Positions 36,364-46,053 are shown, numbered from the stretch's first letter. The stretch is DNA of 64,000 nt from Eubacteriales bacterium (GCA_028705775.1 JAQWCW010000010.1:1-64000); one strand, 5' to 3'. The notes: generated from the sequence alone by a model not told the origin. Translations and numbers: made by a program.

Positions 36364-37485
36364 TTACTCGCCGTCAACTCCGGCAATATCGTCGATATAG
36401 TAGGTAAGTCTCAGAATCAGAGCGCCCTCAAAATCGTCGCGCGCGTTAATCGTAAGCTCAACTATCGAGGATTCGCTGTTCATTGCTACCGCGAAATGCG
36501 CATCGGTAAAACCTGCCGCACCCGCAGAGGTAACAAGCCTTGTGAATTCTTCCTCTGAAAGGGATTTGAGATACGCGATATCGGCATTGTAGGCTTCGTC
36601 CGCCTCTTTTGCATCGAGCGCGTAATTATACACTACGAGAGAAGCGGGATTCTCCTTAAACGCCTTAATGAAGGCTTCGGAGAGCGGTATTCCGTTATCA
36701 TTGTTTATTTCATCCAGCGTAAGCACCTCGCCCGTTGAGGCAGAAAAGGTCATTTCGCAAATAATAAAATCATTCGGATAATCGGCAGCGGGAACAACCT
36801 TCCACATCGCGGACAAAGCGCCGAATGCGCCTGCCGTCGTATAGTATTCGCAGGACGGGTAATCAATTGCGGCAATGTTTTCGGCAAAGCTCTTGATATT
36901 CTCGTTCGCTTCATTGGAAGCGGCGGTATCCCTAAGCATTATGACGGGATAAGGCACAGGCACAGCGCCTTCGGTTTCGATGGCATTCATGGCAAGAATG
37001 CCGAATCCCGAATTCATGTTATCGCAGAGATACTCAAGAAGATACGAGAATTCTTCAAGCTCCTCGGCTTTTTCGGTATAAAGGCTGTAAGATATTGCGT
37101 TTGCCTCGTCATACCAGATTGCAAGCGCCTCAGCTCCGTTATTGTTGCTGACATAAATCTTGTAATCGGAATTTCTCAGCTCAAAGTCATCGTTGTCCTC
37201 AGCGCTGTTTTCAAAGGTAATGTACACTCCGGAAATGTCCTCAAGCGCCGGAGACGCTTTTGCGCGCAGGGTATATGCGCCGTCGTAGTATTCAAAATCA
37301 GCGCAGGCAATTTCATCGGAAATCGACGAGTAGCGGACGTTAACGGTATCACTGAGCAGCGGCAGCAGCGCAGGCAGCTCGGAGTAATCGGTAACCTCCT
37401 TTACGGGATTCGGCAGAGCGTAGGCAACAGAGGACAGCGATACTGCCATCAACAGTATCAGAAGCAACGCGAGCAGCTTTTTCAT
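36364..37485 (-). CDS. Secreted protein of unknown function
   Basis: From the ATG at 37485 (AAGGAG nine bases ahead) the protein has 373 residues with a clear signal peptide (about 1-23, cleavage near AYA). The mature part is acidic, rich in Ala, Asn, Glu and Asp, without cysteine clusters or catalytic motifs, and has two broad alpha/beta portions. No family is recognised. It is 12 bases after the gene at 37498, so both may be one transcript. Confidence 0.7.
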   Translation of the reverse strand: MKKLLALLLILLMAVSLSSVAYALPNPVKEVTDYSELPALLPLLSDTVNVRYSSISDEIACADFEYYDGAYTLRAKASPALEDISGVYITFENSAEDNDDFELRNSDYKIYVSNNNGAEALAIWYDEANAISYSLYTEKAEELEEFSYLLEYLCDNMNSGFGILAMNAIETEGAVPVPYPVIMLRDTAASNEANENIKSFAENIAAIDYPSCEYYTTAGAFGALSAMWKVVPAADYPNDFIICEMTFSASTGEVLTLDEINNDNGIPLSEAFIKAFKENPASLVVYNYALDAKEADEAYNADIAYLKSLSEEEFTRLVTSAGAAGFTDAHFAVAMNSESSIVELTINARDDFEGALILRLTYYIDDIAGVDGE

Positions 37486-37497
37486 TTGTTTCACTCC

Positions 37498-37962
37498 TTA
37501 ACTTTCTCCGCGCTTATGCGCGGCAATTTCTTTTTCGAGTATTCGGCACGTGGCGGCGACAACGGCAACGCAGGGTCTTTTCATGTAGTATTCCTTCGTT
37601 CGCTCGCACGGCTCGCAGCCGAGCTTTTCATCGGCTATAAGCCCGAGAATCTCGCGGCACTCAAGCGCCCCTGTTTCCGTTACGAATTCATCCCGCAGTT
37701 TCTGCACAAGCGCATAGGTTTCGCCGCGCTTTGCTATATCCGGACTGACATTTCCGGTTATAAAGCCGCAGACTGCCGCTATTGCGCAGAAAGCGCCGCA
37801 GGTAAGCCGCATTCTTCCGATTCCTGCGCCAAGCCCGCCGCCGAGCATAAGCGCCTGCTCCTCGGTAAGCCCTGCCACATCGCGGAACGCGCAAAGCACG
37901 CTCTGCGCGCAGCTGAAGCCGCGCATGAAATAATTACATCCCTCGGTTTCACGTTCTGTCAT
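37498..37962 (-). CDS. C_GCAxxG_C_C family redox-type protein
   Basis: A small protein with the signature FSCAQSVLCAF...GGGLGAGIGRMRLTCGAFCA and further cysteines (CREILG, CEPCERT), which defines the C_GCAxxG_C_C family; members are thought to bind an Fe-S cluster or take part in redox chemistry but none has a firm role in this setting. The ATG at 37962 gives 154 residues; a TTG at 37995 overlapping the upstream gene would give 165. Ribosome site is poor, so the start is uncertain. Confidence 0.8.
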   Translation of the reverse strand: MTERETEGCNYFMRGFSCAQSVLCAFRDVAGLTEEQALMLGGGLGAGIGRMRLTCGAFCAIAAVCGFITGNVSPDIAKRGETYALVQKLRDEFVTETGALECREILGLIADEKLGCEPCERTKEYYMKRPCVAVVAATCRILEKEIAAHKRGES

Positions 37963-37981
37963 CGCAGTTCTGCAATTCCCC

Positions 37982-38605
37982 TTACTGTTTCTCAAGCGCT
38001 ATATAGTTTTCTATAAGCGTCGCGGCGTTGTCATAGCCAAGCCTTGAGGTATCGAGCATTACATCGTAATTGCGGAAATCTCCCCAGCGCTGAGTTGTAA
38101 AATAGTTATAATAGCTCTCGCGCTGCTTATCAATCTGCATTACCTGCTTTTCGGCGTTATCCGCCTTATGCCCGTACAGCTCAACCGCGCGCTTTGCCCT
38201 GTCCTCTATCGGCGCGTACAGGAACAATTTCAGCACGTTCTTTCTCTGCCTGAGAATGTAGTCCGCGCACCTGCCGACGATTACGCATCCGCCCTGACTT
38301 GCAATGCGCTCAATCGTTTCAAACTGTGCAAGGAAGATGCGCTGATTGAGCGGCAGCTCAGCGCCGTAAACGCTGCTCATTCCGACCATCCGCGAGCCCA
38401 TCACAAGGCTGTAAAGGAAGCTGTTAGTCGCCTTTTCGTCGTGCTTTTCAAGGAATTCCTTGCAGATTCCGCTTTCCTTTGCGGATATCTCAAGCAGCTC
38501 CTTATCATAATACGGAATATCCAGCTTTTCAGCTATGCGTTTGCCGATTTCGCGGCCGCCGCTGCCGTATTGACGTCCGATGGTGATTACCGTTGAGTTT
38601 TTCAT
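37982..38605 (-). CDS. Cytidylate kinase-like protein
   Basis: A 207-residue member of the cytidylate kinase-like family (PF13189). The N-terminal ITIGRQYGSGGREIGKRIA is the nucleotide-binding P-loop, with a later VIVGRCADYIL and a lid-like region. It differs from housekeeping Cmk in length and in the IGRQYGSGG form. Its true substrate is not known. AGGAGG lies ahead of the ATG. Confidence 0.85.
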   Translation of the reverse strand: MKNSTVITIGRQYGSGGREIGKRIAEKLDIPYYDKELLEISAKESGICKEFLEKHDEKATNSFLYSLVMGSRMVGMSSVYGAELPLNQRIFLAQFETIERIASQGGCVIVGRCADYILRQRKNVLKLFLYAPIEDRAKRAVELYGHKADNAEKQVMQIDKQRESYYNYFTTQRWGDFRNYDVMLDTSRLGYDNAATLIENYIALEKQ

Positions 38606-38831
38606 ATCAAGCCACCTCCTTAATCGGATAAGGAAACAATCTGATTATCTTTGTTAATATTATATACTATCTTTCCGAAAAAAGAAAGCGAGTGCGGTCA
38701 ATATGAAAATTTAAAGCTTTCCTGCCCGAAATTATATACGAACGCAGAGAGAAACAATCTCAAAAACGGACGCGGAAGCCAAAATGAAAGATAAAGGCGT
38801 TTTCAGTCGTATTTATATTGGCAAGAGTATG

Positions 38832-38840
38832 TGGTATAAT
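38832..38840 (+). promoter_or_regulatory. Extended -10 promoter of the zinc-ribbon membrane protein gene
   Basis: TGGTATAAT is an extended -10 element 40 bases before the ATG. No good -35 box is seen, as is usual for this promoter type. The rest of the 38606-38880 gap shows nothing else I can name. Confidence 0.55.
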
Positions 38841-38880
38841 GGTTTATGGCGCAAAATACAAAGCTTTCGGAGGATTTGCG

Positions 38881-40740
38881 ATGAAGTGTCCCAACTGCGG
38901 CTACTGGAACAGAGATACCTTCCCGCGCTGCTATAAGTGCGGTCAGCCTCTCCCGCAGAAAATGGATTATGAAAAAGGCGTTAAGCCGGAATGGGCAAGC
39001 AAGATAACCGGCGGAAACGACATTCGGGTAGCAATAGACGAGGACGGCAACCCCATCAGCGTGTCGGACGAGCGGGACGAGCTTGCCAACGAGATGGAGA
39101 ACCTTTCCCTGCGCAAAAGTCAGGGCGAAACATATCAGCGCCGCCTGCGCGAGGTTGCGACCAAGCGCGGCTTTGCGCCCTCCGCTATGCCGGTTGAAAC
39201 CCTTGACCGCACAAGCACGGGCAAGAATATATTCGATAAAATACCGCAGAGCGGGAGAACAGAGCCTCTGCCCTACGACGGAACAGGCGCGGAGGATTCG
39301 GAAAAGCGTCCCCCATCGCCCGGCGAAGCCGTGCCTGTAAGACGAATTTACCAGACGGATACGGTTGAGCCGCCGCAAATCTACGACGGCTATGTGCGCG
39401 AATCAGCGCAGGACAGCAAGCAGTACCGCGACATGGAGATGGACTCCAAGCGCTTTTCACAGAACAGCTCGCAATACAGCCAGTACAATCCCAAGGTACA
39501 CGGGTGGTTTTTCCACAGGTTCCTCCGCGCGCTGCTTATAATCCTCATTGCCGCGATTGTATGCCTCGGCGTTTATGTCGTATATATCAATTTCTTTGCG
39601 GGCAGCGCGGACAACAGCCGCATTGTCGAAATCAACGAGGGCGTAATGAACGGCGAACCATCGCATATTATAAGAATCCCCGTTGACCAAGGCGCGCAGG
39701 TTTACATACGCGAAATGCAGAAGAGCTATATCGAAGCGGGAGGATACATCCGCATCGAAATTCCAGACTACACATGGTACGAGGAGCTTGAAAAAGTCGA
39801 TTTTGATACGATGGACGTTACCATAACCCCCTTCCTCAAAAAAGGCGCGGGCGAGCAGATAGCGATGGACAAAATCAACTACACAATATCCATCCCGCCG
39901 ACCACCATTGAAATGGTAACGCCCGGAGTCAGCACGCTTGAGGTTTCCGTTGCGATGTACGCAATAACCGCGAACATGGCTGAAAACACAAAGGTATGGG
40001 TCAACGGCGTTGACTGCTCGGATATGCTCAACCAGACGACCGGTTTGTTCACCTACAACGCTACAATCCAGCCTATCGGCGATAATGTGTTTGACATAAT
40101 CGCCCGCGCGCCGCACGGACGCGAAACCGAAACAACAGTGACTATTTACCGCGCCGTGCAGGAGATACCGCTCGACCTTGCCGTGCAGCTCTCAACCGTC
40201 AGCAATTTTGAGCAGATGACAATATCGGGAACGACGCTTCCCGGCGCGACAGTAACCGTCGAAAGTCCCTATATGTCGCTTGACACCAAGAATACTCCTC
40301 TTGACGGAACGTTCAGCTTCAAGGCCGTGTTCAGCAAATACGGCAACAACGATATCGTAATCCGCGCCACCTATCCGGAGCGTAAGGACAGCGTGCTTAC
40401 ATACACGGTTTACTATGTTGCGGGCATTGATAAATACAGTAAATCCGCGTGGCCGCTTACGACCAACGCGGAGTATAAAGACCTTATGTCGAACATAACA
40501 ACCCGCGCAAAGCGAAGCACGGTTTACGTTCTCAAGGGAACGATTACGCAGATTATAAGCAAATCGCCGCAGATGGCGCTTATGGACGTGGGAACAGCCG
40601 ACAACCCGATTATAGTAATGGTTGAAAACGAAACCAAAACCAACTGGGAAGTGGGCACATACTACCGCCTTTACGCCGACGTAATGGGAATGTACGGCGA
40701 ATACCCGATGCTCTGCGTTAGATATACCTACAAGAATTAA
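38881..40740 (+). CDS. Zinc-ribbon membrane protein with large extracellular beta domains
   Basis: A 619-residue protein of unknown role. It begins with a CPNCGYW...CYKCG zinc ribbon (residues 3-20), followed by a long polar, disordered cytoplasmic part, one membrane segment at about residues 219-240, and an outside part of about 380 residues. The outside part has two or three Ig-like units (TTLPGATVTVESPYMSLD is bacterial-Ig-like) and a C-terminal OB-like region. The start ATG has GGAGG ahead. It is probably a sensor or envelope assembly protein. It converges with gerW, overlapping its 3' end by four bases. Confidence 0.8.
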   Translation: MKCPNCGYWNRDTFPRCYKCGQPLPQKMDYEKGVKPEWASKITGGNDIRVAIDEDGNPISVSDERDELANEMENLSLRKSQGETYQRRLREVATKRGFAPSAMPVETLDRTSTGKNIFDKIPQSGRTEPLPYDGTGAEDSEKRPPSPGEAVPVRRIYQTDTVEPPQIYDGYVRESAQDSKQYRDMEMDSKRFSQNSSQYSQYNPKVHGWFFHRFLRALLIILIAAIVCLGVYVVYINFFAGSADNSRIVEINEGVMNGEPSHIIRIPVDQGAQVYIREMQKSYIEAGGYIRIEIPDYTWYEELEKVDFDTMDVTITPFLKKGAGEQIAMDKINYTISIPPTTIEMVTPGVSTLEVSVAMYAITANMAENTKVWVNGVDCSDMLNQTTGLFTYNATIQPIGDNVFDIIARAPHGRETETTVTIYRAVQEIPLDLAVQLSTVSNFEQMTISGTTLPGATVTVESPYMSLDTKNTPLDGTFSFKAVFSKYGNNDIVIRATYPERKDSVLTYTVYYVAGIDKYSKSAWPLTTNAEYKDLMSNITTRAKRSTVYVLKGTITQIISKSPQMALMDVGTADNPIIVMVENETKTNWEVGTYYRLYADVMGMYGEYPMLCVRYTYKN

Positions 40741-41252
40741 GTTTCAGGAACGCTTTTGGCAGTATAATTCACAAGCTGAGCCGAGCCGGGCTGTATGCCG
40801 CTTGGCTCAGATGTGTTTTCAAGCCCGCGGTTTGATTCCTTCCTGCCGCTTTTTCCGTCCTTCGGCTTCTTGCACATATCCTTGAATTCGCCGATGAGCT
40901 GAGGAATAAGCTCAAGCATTCTGTCAACGCTCGTATTCGGCTGCGCGCAAAGCATTTTAACCTGATTTTCGGAGCATACCAGAAAGCAGACGGGCTGAAC
41001 GGAAACGCCTGCGCCGCTTCCGCCGGCAAACGGCGCTTCGCCATCTTCATCGTTTCTGATAACAATCTTTTTCTGGTTGGAAAGCGAATATTCGCCGCCT
41101 CCGGCAAGATAGCCGAAGGTTACCTTGCTGACGGGAATAATCGTCGTTCCGTCCATTGCGGTAACGGGGTCGCCGACAACCGTGTTCACGTCCACCATAT
41201 CGCGTATGTTTTCCATCGTCACCTGCATTATTGAGCCAATCTTATCCTCCAT
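40737..41252 (-). CDS. gerW: GerW (YtfJ) spore protein
   Basis: A 171-residue member of the GerW family of sporulation/germination proteins. It shows the family pattern TVVGDPVTAMDGTTIIPVSKVTFGYLAGGGEY and a glycine-rich AGGSGAGVSVQPVCFLV. The ATG at 41252 has GGAGGA ahead and overlaps the end of the DUF2953 gene (ATGGAGGATAA), as in other Firmicutes, where ytfI and ytfJ are neighbours. In Bacillus it is needed for L-alanine germination. Confidence 0.93.
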   Translation of the reverse strand: MEDKIGSIMQVTMENIRDMVDVNTVVGDPVTAMDGTTIIPVSKVTFGYLAGGGEYSLSNQKKIVIRNDEDGEAPFAGGSGAGVSVQPVCFLVCSENQVKMLCAQPNTSVDRMLELIPQLIGEFKDMCKKPKDGKSGRKESNRGLENTSEPSGIQPGSAQLVNYTAKSVPET

Positions 41253-41734
41253 TGCCAATCCTCCTTCCGAGTCTTACGAGCATAAGGGAAACCCATGCTA
41301 CAAAAAGTCTGCCCAAAGTGAATGAAAACATACAGCGGACATATACGCCCGGAGGGAGCAGCTCGCGGACGACAAGGCTGAGCGTTACGCCGCGCGGAAT
41401 GAACGCGGAGGCTGCCGATAAATACGCCGCCAAATCAGGGCGAAGCGAGACAACCGATATTTCCGCGTTTACGTCAAGCTTGATTCCGCTGAACAGATAA
41501 AGCCTGCGCACCTTTGTAAGCACGGGGCGCTTCCTCTTTTTTTGCTTTTCGCTTTGGTCTTTCGGCTATAAGCCTTATCAAATCCGCCCATATTTCAGCA
41601 AATTTCAGCGAGAACACATAAATCGTAACCCTGAGCGGAGCGCAGAGCGGGCTTTTGAGTGCAAAAAAGCCGTCAATCCGAAGGGTGAGCGGCAGGGACA
41701 GAATTATGAGCAAAATAAAAAGTGCCGGAAGCAT
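41242..41734 (-). pseudogene. DUF2953 (YtfI-like) gene split by a frameshift
   Basis: The product is read in two frames. The first, from ATG 41734, gives MLPALFILLIILSLPLTLRI and the N-terminal half and stops at 41474. The second resumes in the +1 frame with RRLYLFSGIKLDVNAE and runs to 41242, giving the C-terminal half, which aligns with what is expected of this gerW-linked family. The change falls at a run of seven A on the coding strand near 41540. A one-base indel, a sequence error, or transcript slippage would explain it. An intact copy would have about 160 residues. Confidence 0.75.
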
Positions 41735-41781
41735 AAAATTACCTCCCGACACATTATCGCCACACTTTAGAGAAATTATGC

Positions 41782-42657
41782 CTATTCCTGCGCATCGGAG
41801 GAGCGGAGCATATGCGTTGAAGCATACTGCTTCGGGCTGACTCCCACCTCCCGCGAAAAGGTTCTGATAAAATGCGAATAATCCCCGAATCCGCACTTTT
41901 CGCAGGTGTCGCGCACGTTCGCGCCCTCGCAGAGCAGGCGCTTGGCAAGCGATATTCTGCGTGTGACAATATATCTTTGAAGGGTTGTTCCCGTTTCCTC
42001 GTGAAAGGTGCGGCTTAGATAGCCTTTGGAGAGGAAAAACGCCCCCGCAACATTTTCAAGCGAAAGCTCGCCCGTAATTCCCTGATTCACATAGGCGAGA
42101 ACCTTTGAAATCATTTCGCTTAGCTGCGGCGCGCTTGCCGCGGCGATTGGCGTTTCCTGATACAGCCTGAGAATCGTTACGATAAGCTCAGTCATCAGCG
42201 CGTTTTCCATTACGTCAGCGCCGAAATTCTCCTCGCCCGCCATAGCGTGCAGCAAGCCCTGAACGCGCAGAAGCGTCTGGCGCGAAAGGCTGCGCCGGTG
42301 CTCAAAGCCTTCGGGACGGAGATAGAAGGATGAGCGCAAATCTGTTTTCGCCGTGCAGAGCGACATCAGATAATCCGGATGAAGGCATAAAATATAGCGC
42401 TCAAAGCTCTCGCCCTCCTCCTGTATAGGCTGATGGGCTTCAAAAGGGTTTATGAGAAAAACGTCCCCCGCGCGCATTTCATACTGCCTGTCCGAAATAT
42501 ACATACTTCTTCCGCCCGAAAGGCAGATGAATATTTCAAGGGTGTCATGCATATGCAGTCCGCGCGGCTTTTCATCGCGGCTCAGGTACGCAACGGCAAA
42601 GCGCTTGCCGCTTTCGCACTCCGCGTCGGCTTCATGGCACGAGGCATAAATAAGCAT
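41782..42657 (-). CDS. AraC-family transcription regulator
   Basis: A 291-residue regulator with an N-terminal cupin for ligand sensing and a C-terminal double helix-turn-helix (LSLENVAGAFFLSKGYLSRTF and VRDTCEKCGFGDYSHFIRTFSR). The ATG at 42657 has AGGAGGG ahead. It is divergent from kduI and kduD across 154 bases; it probably controls them in response to a uronate. Confidence 0.88.
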   Translation of the reverse strand: MLIYASCHEADAECESGKRFAVAYLSRDEKPRGLHMHDTLEIFICLSGGRSMYISDRQYEMRAGDVFLINPFEAHQPIQEEGESFERYILCLHPDYLMSLCTAKTDLRSSFYLRPEGFEHRRSLSRQTLLRVQGLLHAMAGEENFGADVMENALMTELIVTILRLYQETPIAAASAPQLSEMISKVLAYVNQGITGELSLENVAGAFFLSKGYLSRTFHEETGTTLQRYIVTRRISLAKRLLCEGANVRDTCEKCGFGDYSHFIRTFSREVGVSPKQYASTHMLRSSDAQE

Positions 42658-42750
42658 ATTTTCATCCCTCCTGCACCAATAATAACATTTAAGAGCATAT
42701 AACGCAAACAATTAGTCCCGAAAAGCAAAGAAATTGCGTTTTCGATATGC

Positions 42751-42756
42751 TATACT
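42751..42756 (+). promoter_or_regulatory. Probable -10 element of kduI
   Basis: TGCTATACT gives an extended -10 element 55 bases ahead of the kduI ATG. The -35 region is poor, in keeping with an activator-dependent promoter of the AraC type. Confidence 0.4.
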
Positions 42757-42810
42757 CCTACTATCAAGAGGGTTGCATTGACTGACCCGATTATGTTAAG
42801 GAGGCGTATT

Positions 42811-43647
42811 ATGGAGCTTAACATCAGATATCCGTCAAATCCCGTTGACGCGATGACTTACACCACCGAGGAACTGCGCGAGGAATACCTTATTGAGAAG
42901 GTTTTTGAGAAGGATAAGGTGCTGCTCACCTACAGCCATTTTGACAGAATCATCGCGGGCGGAATAATGCCCGTTGACAAAACGCTTGAGCTTGAGGGCG
43001 GCAAAGAGATTGCCGCAGACTACTTCCTTGAGCGCAGAGAGCTTGGCATAATCAACATCGGCGGCGAAGGAATCGTAAACGTAGACGGCACGGAGTACAA
43101 AATGGCTTCCCGCGACGGTCTGTATGTCGGAATGGGCGCTAAAAAGGTCAGCTTCTCCGCTGTGGACAAGAAGAATCCCCCGCTTTTCTACATCAACAGC
43201 GCGACCGCGCACAAGACCTACCCCAACCGCCATATCACCATAGCGGACGCGAATCCCCGCCCGCTCGGAAGCGTTGAAACCTGCAACAAGCGCACAATCT
43301 ACCAGTATCTGCACCCTGCCGTAATGCAGACCTGCCAGCTATGCATGGGGCTTACTCACCTTGAGCCGGGCAGCAACTGGAACACAATGCCCTCGCACAC
43401 GCATGAGCGCCGCATGGAGGTTTATCTCTACTTCGATATTCCGGAAAACAACGTGGTGTTCCATATGATGGGTCAGCCGCAGGAAACAAGGCATATCGTC
43501 ATGCTGAACCATCAGGCTGTGATTTCGCCCTCGTGGAGCATTCACTCCGGCGTCGGCACGAGCAATTACACCTTCATATGGGGCATGGTCGGCGAGAATC
43601 AGGAATTCGACGATATGGACAACATCAAGACGACTGATTTGCGATAA
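42811..43647 (+). CDS. kduI: 5-dehydro-4-deoxy-D-glucuronate isomerase
   Basis: Converts 4-deoxy-L-threo-5-hexosulose uronate to 3-deoxy-D-glycero-2,5-hexodiulosonate in pectin breakdown. The 278 residues are a cupin with [14 protein letters not shown] as the metal-binding motif (His-His-Glu), plus [15 protein letters not shown] near the end. The ATG at 42811 has AAGGAGG ahead. It is the first gene of a two-gene operon with kduD. Confidence 0.95.
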   Translation: MELNIRYPSNPVDAMTYTTEELREEYLIEKVFEKDKVLLTYSHFDRIIAGGIMPVDKTLELEGGKEIAADYFLERRELGIINIGGEGIVNVDGTEYKMASRDGLYVGMGAKKVSFSAVDKKNPPLFYINSATAHKTYPNRHITIADANPRPLGSVETCNKRTIYQYLHPAVMQTCQLCMGLTHLEPGSNWNTMPSHTHERRMEVYLYFDIPENNVVFHMMGQPQETRHIVMLNHQAVISPSWSIHSGVGTSNYTFIWGMVGENQEFDDMDNIKTTDLR

Positions 43648-43665
43648 TTGAAAGGAGCATAACAA

Positions 43666-44457
43666 ATGGCTGTATCATACATCAACAAGGACGAATTCAG
43701 CATGGATATGTTTTCCCTCAAGGGAAAGGTAGCCATAGTTACCGGCTCAAGCACGGGGCTTGGTCAGGGCTTCTCGCTCGCAATGGCAAAGGCCGGCGCT
43801 TCCGTTATGGGCGTCGATTATGTTGAAAGCCCCGAAACCAAGGAAATGATTGAAGCCTGCGGCGGCAAGTTTGAATACATGGTCGAAAACCTGATGTCAA
43901 TCGAGCCTGTCGACAGGATTATCAAAACGACCGTTGAAAAGTTCGGTCAGCTTGACATTCTGGTAAACAACGCCGGAATCATCCGCCGCGAGGATTCGAT
44001 TGATTTCTCGGAAAAGAACTGGGACGATGTAATGAACATCAACATCAAAACCGTGTTCTTCTTCTCTCAGGCGGCGGCGCGCCAGTTCATCAAGCAGGGG
44101 CATGGCGGAAAGATTATTTCCGTGGCGTCAATGCTCAGCTTCCAAGGCGGAATCCGCGTTCCCAGCTATACTGCCGCAAAATCCGCCGTCAAGGGAATCA
44201 CGATGACTATGGCGAACGAGTGGGCTAAGTACGGAATCAACGTAAACGCAATCGCTCCCGGCTATATGGCAACCAACAACACCGCCGCTATAAGGGCGGA
44301 CGGCGAGCGCTCCGAAGCGATTCTTGAGCGCATTCCTGCCGGACGTTGGGGCAAGCCCGCCGACATAACCGGCCCTGCCGTGTTCCTCGCCAGTGAAGCC
44401 GCAAGCTACATCAACGGCTACACGCTTGCCGTTGACGGCGGCTGGCTCGCAAGATAA
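43666..44457 (+). CDS. kduD: 2-dehydro-3-deoxy-D-gluconate 5-dehydrogenase
   Basis: Reduces the KduI product to 2-dehydro-3-deoxy-gluconate. It is a 263-residue SDR enzyme: the nucleotide loop is TGSSTGLGQG, catalytic Ser in VASMLS and YTAAK for the active Tyr and Lys. AAGGAG precedes the ATG, 18 bases after kduI. The order kduI-kduD is classical. Confidence 0.95.
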   Translation: MAVSYINKDEFSMDMFSLKGKVAIVTGSSTGLGQGFSLAMAKAGASVMGVDYVESPETKEMIEACGGKFEYMVENLMSIEPVDRIIKTTVEKFGQLDILVNNAGIIRREDSIDFSEKNWDDVMNINIKTVFFFSQAAARQFIKQGHGGKIISVASMLSFQGGIRVPSYTAAKSAVKGITMTMANEWAKYGINVNAIAPGYMATNNTAAIRADGERSEAILERIPAGRWGKPADITGPAVFLASEAASYINGYTLAVDGGWLAR

Positions 44458-44502
44458 AACCGCAATACAGGAAGCATAAACGCTTTCTGCGATATACAAG
44501 TT

Positions 44503-44537
44503 CAGCCCGCCGAGAGAAATTTCGGCGGGCTGTTTTA
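44503..44537 (+). terminator. Terminator of the kduI-kduD operon
   Basis: AGCCCGCCGA and TCGGCGGGCT form a ten-base stem with a short loop, followed by GTTTTAT. Confidence 0.85.
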
Positions 44538-44637
44538 TCGCGTAATATAACTAATCGGCGGAATCCATTGCGGTTTTCAAGCTTTGCGAATATGCCGTTT
44601 TTTCAGCACGCTTTAGCGCTTAAGAAATGCAATCGGC

Positions 44638-46053
44638 TTATTCTGCCTTCGGGAAATTGTTCTTGATATAGGTGAACACCTTATTTGCAATCGGCGCGGC
44701 GACTGTGCTTCCTCCGGCGGTAGAATCCTCAACGATAACGGCGATTGCATAGGGATAATCATCTGAGTCTATATAGCCGACGAACCATGCGTGTTCCTTC
44801 TTATGCACATCGTCATACTGCGCAGTTCCGGTTTTTCCGCAGACGGTAAGCCCGCTTACAGCGGCGTTTCTGCCTGAGCCGGAGGTTACTGTCTGGCGCA
44901 TATATCTTGCGAGTATGGACGCCTCGGATTCAGTCATAACGGTTTTATATGCCTGCTGCTCATAAGAAAGCCGCTGAACGCCCGCAGGCGATGAAACGCC
45001 GCGCAGGATTCTCGGCTCCATCATAACGCCGCCGTTTGCAACGGAAGCGGCAACCATGCACATATGCAGCGGCGTAGTAAGCACTCTGCCCTGCCCGACT
45101 CCGCTCCATGCAAGCTCGTCCGCGTCGCCGTTTACCGGATAAGAACCGTCGCTGACGACTAAATCGCGGAAAAGGAAGGTGTCGTTGAACCCGAAGCCCT
45201 CCGCGGTTTTGCCCATAGCCGGAAAGCCAAGCCTTTCGGCAAGATAGGCAAAGGTGTTATTGCAGCTTACGGCAAACGCATAGCCCATCGTTATTGCGCC
45301 GTGCTTTTCATTGCTAGCGTCGGTTACGGTTGTTCTGTTGATATGGAATTCGCCCGTGCAGTTGAAGGTTTCTGTCTGCACTCCTGGAAGATACCTCAGC
45401 GCCGCAGCGCCGGTTATTATCTTGAAGGTGCTTCCCGGCGGGTACAAGCCCTTCGTTACGCGATTGTAAAGCGGCGCGTCAACGCTCGTTTTATCGCTTT
45501 CGGTTATATTCATAGGGTCAAAGTTGGGGAACGACGAAAGCGCGGCTACGGCTCCCGTTTTATAGTTCATCACAACGACAGCGCCGTTTTTGCCCTGCGG
45601 GAAATAGCTCTGTATCGCCGTGCAGAGCTTTGAATCCACGGTTAGCGTAACGTCGTCGCCCTTGCTCTGGTCGCCTGAAAACAAATTCTGAACCCTTTCC
45701 CAAAACGTGGTGTCAAAGCCCAGAAGATAGTTCGACATGAAGCTTTCAACGCCGTTTGCAACCATTCCGGTTTCCTCGCCAAGCAGATGAACAACCGCCT
45801 TGCGCGAGCTTAAATCCTGTTGATACTGGCGCTTTCCGTTTTCGTCCGTCCATGCGAGCTTAACGCCCGAAGCGTCGAACACGCTGCCCTCGACAACCTT
45901 GGACTTCTGCGATTTCACGCGCGGGTTATGCGAGTAGGCGAACCAGCGGCTTCCGTAGGTGTTTATCGAGTAGCCCGAATATATTGCGAGCGCCGAAAAC
46001 ATAACGAGCATAAGGCAGGCGAGAATACGCATGAAAAATCTGTACTGCTTCAC
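44638..46053 (-). CDS. Class B penicillin-binding protein (PbpA/FtsI type)
   Basis: A 471-residue transpeptidase that crosslinks peptidoglycan. It has one N-terminal membrane anchor (about residues 7-27), a short linker domain, and the catalytic domain with STFK (SxxK), SCN (SxN) and KTGTAQ (KTG). It overlaps the FtsW/RodA gene by four bases, so the pair is a glycan polymerase/transpeptidase unit. The short linker is typical of clostridial PbpA partners of RodA. Confidence 0.92.
   Translation of the reverse strand: MKQYRFFMRILACLMLVMFSALAIYSGYSINTYGSRWFAYSHNPRVKSQKSKVVEGSVFDASGVKLAWTDENGKRQYQQDLSSRKAVVHLLGEETGMVANGVESFMSNYLLGFDTTFWERVQNLFSGDQSKGDDVTLTVDSKLCTAIQSYFPQGKNGAVVVMNYKTGAVAALSSFPNFDPMNITESDKTSVDAPLYNRVTKGLYPPGSTFKIITGAAALRYLPGVQTETFNCTGEFHINRTTVTDASNEKHGAITMGYAFAVSCNNTFAYLAERLGFPAMGKTAEGFGFNDTFLFRDLVVSDGSYPVNGDADELAWSGVGQGRVLTTPLHMCMVAASVANGGVMMEPRILRGVSSPAGVQRLSYEQQAYKTVMTESEASILARYMRQTVTSGSGRNAAVSGLTVCGKTGTAQYDDVHKKEHAWFVGYIDSDDYPYAIAVIVEDSTAGGSTVAAPIANKVFTYIKNNFPKAE

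Noticed and set aside
41520-41560. Programmed -1 ribosomal frameshift at the A7 run in the DUF2953 gene.
   Set aside because: A -1 shift enters a frame that does not encode the C-terminal half. A +1 or -2 change is needed, so only an indel, sequence error or transcript slippage fits.
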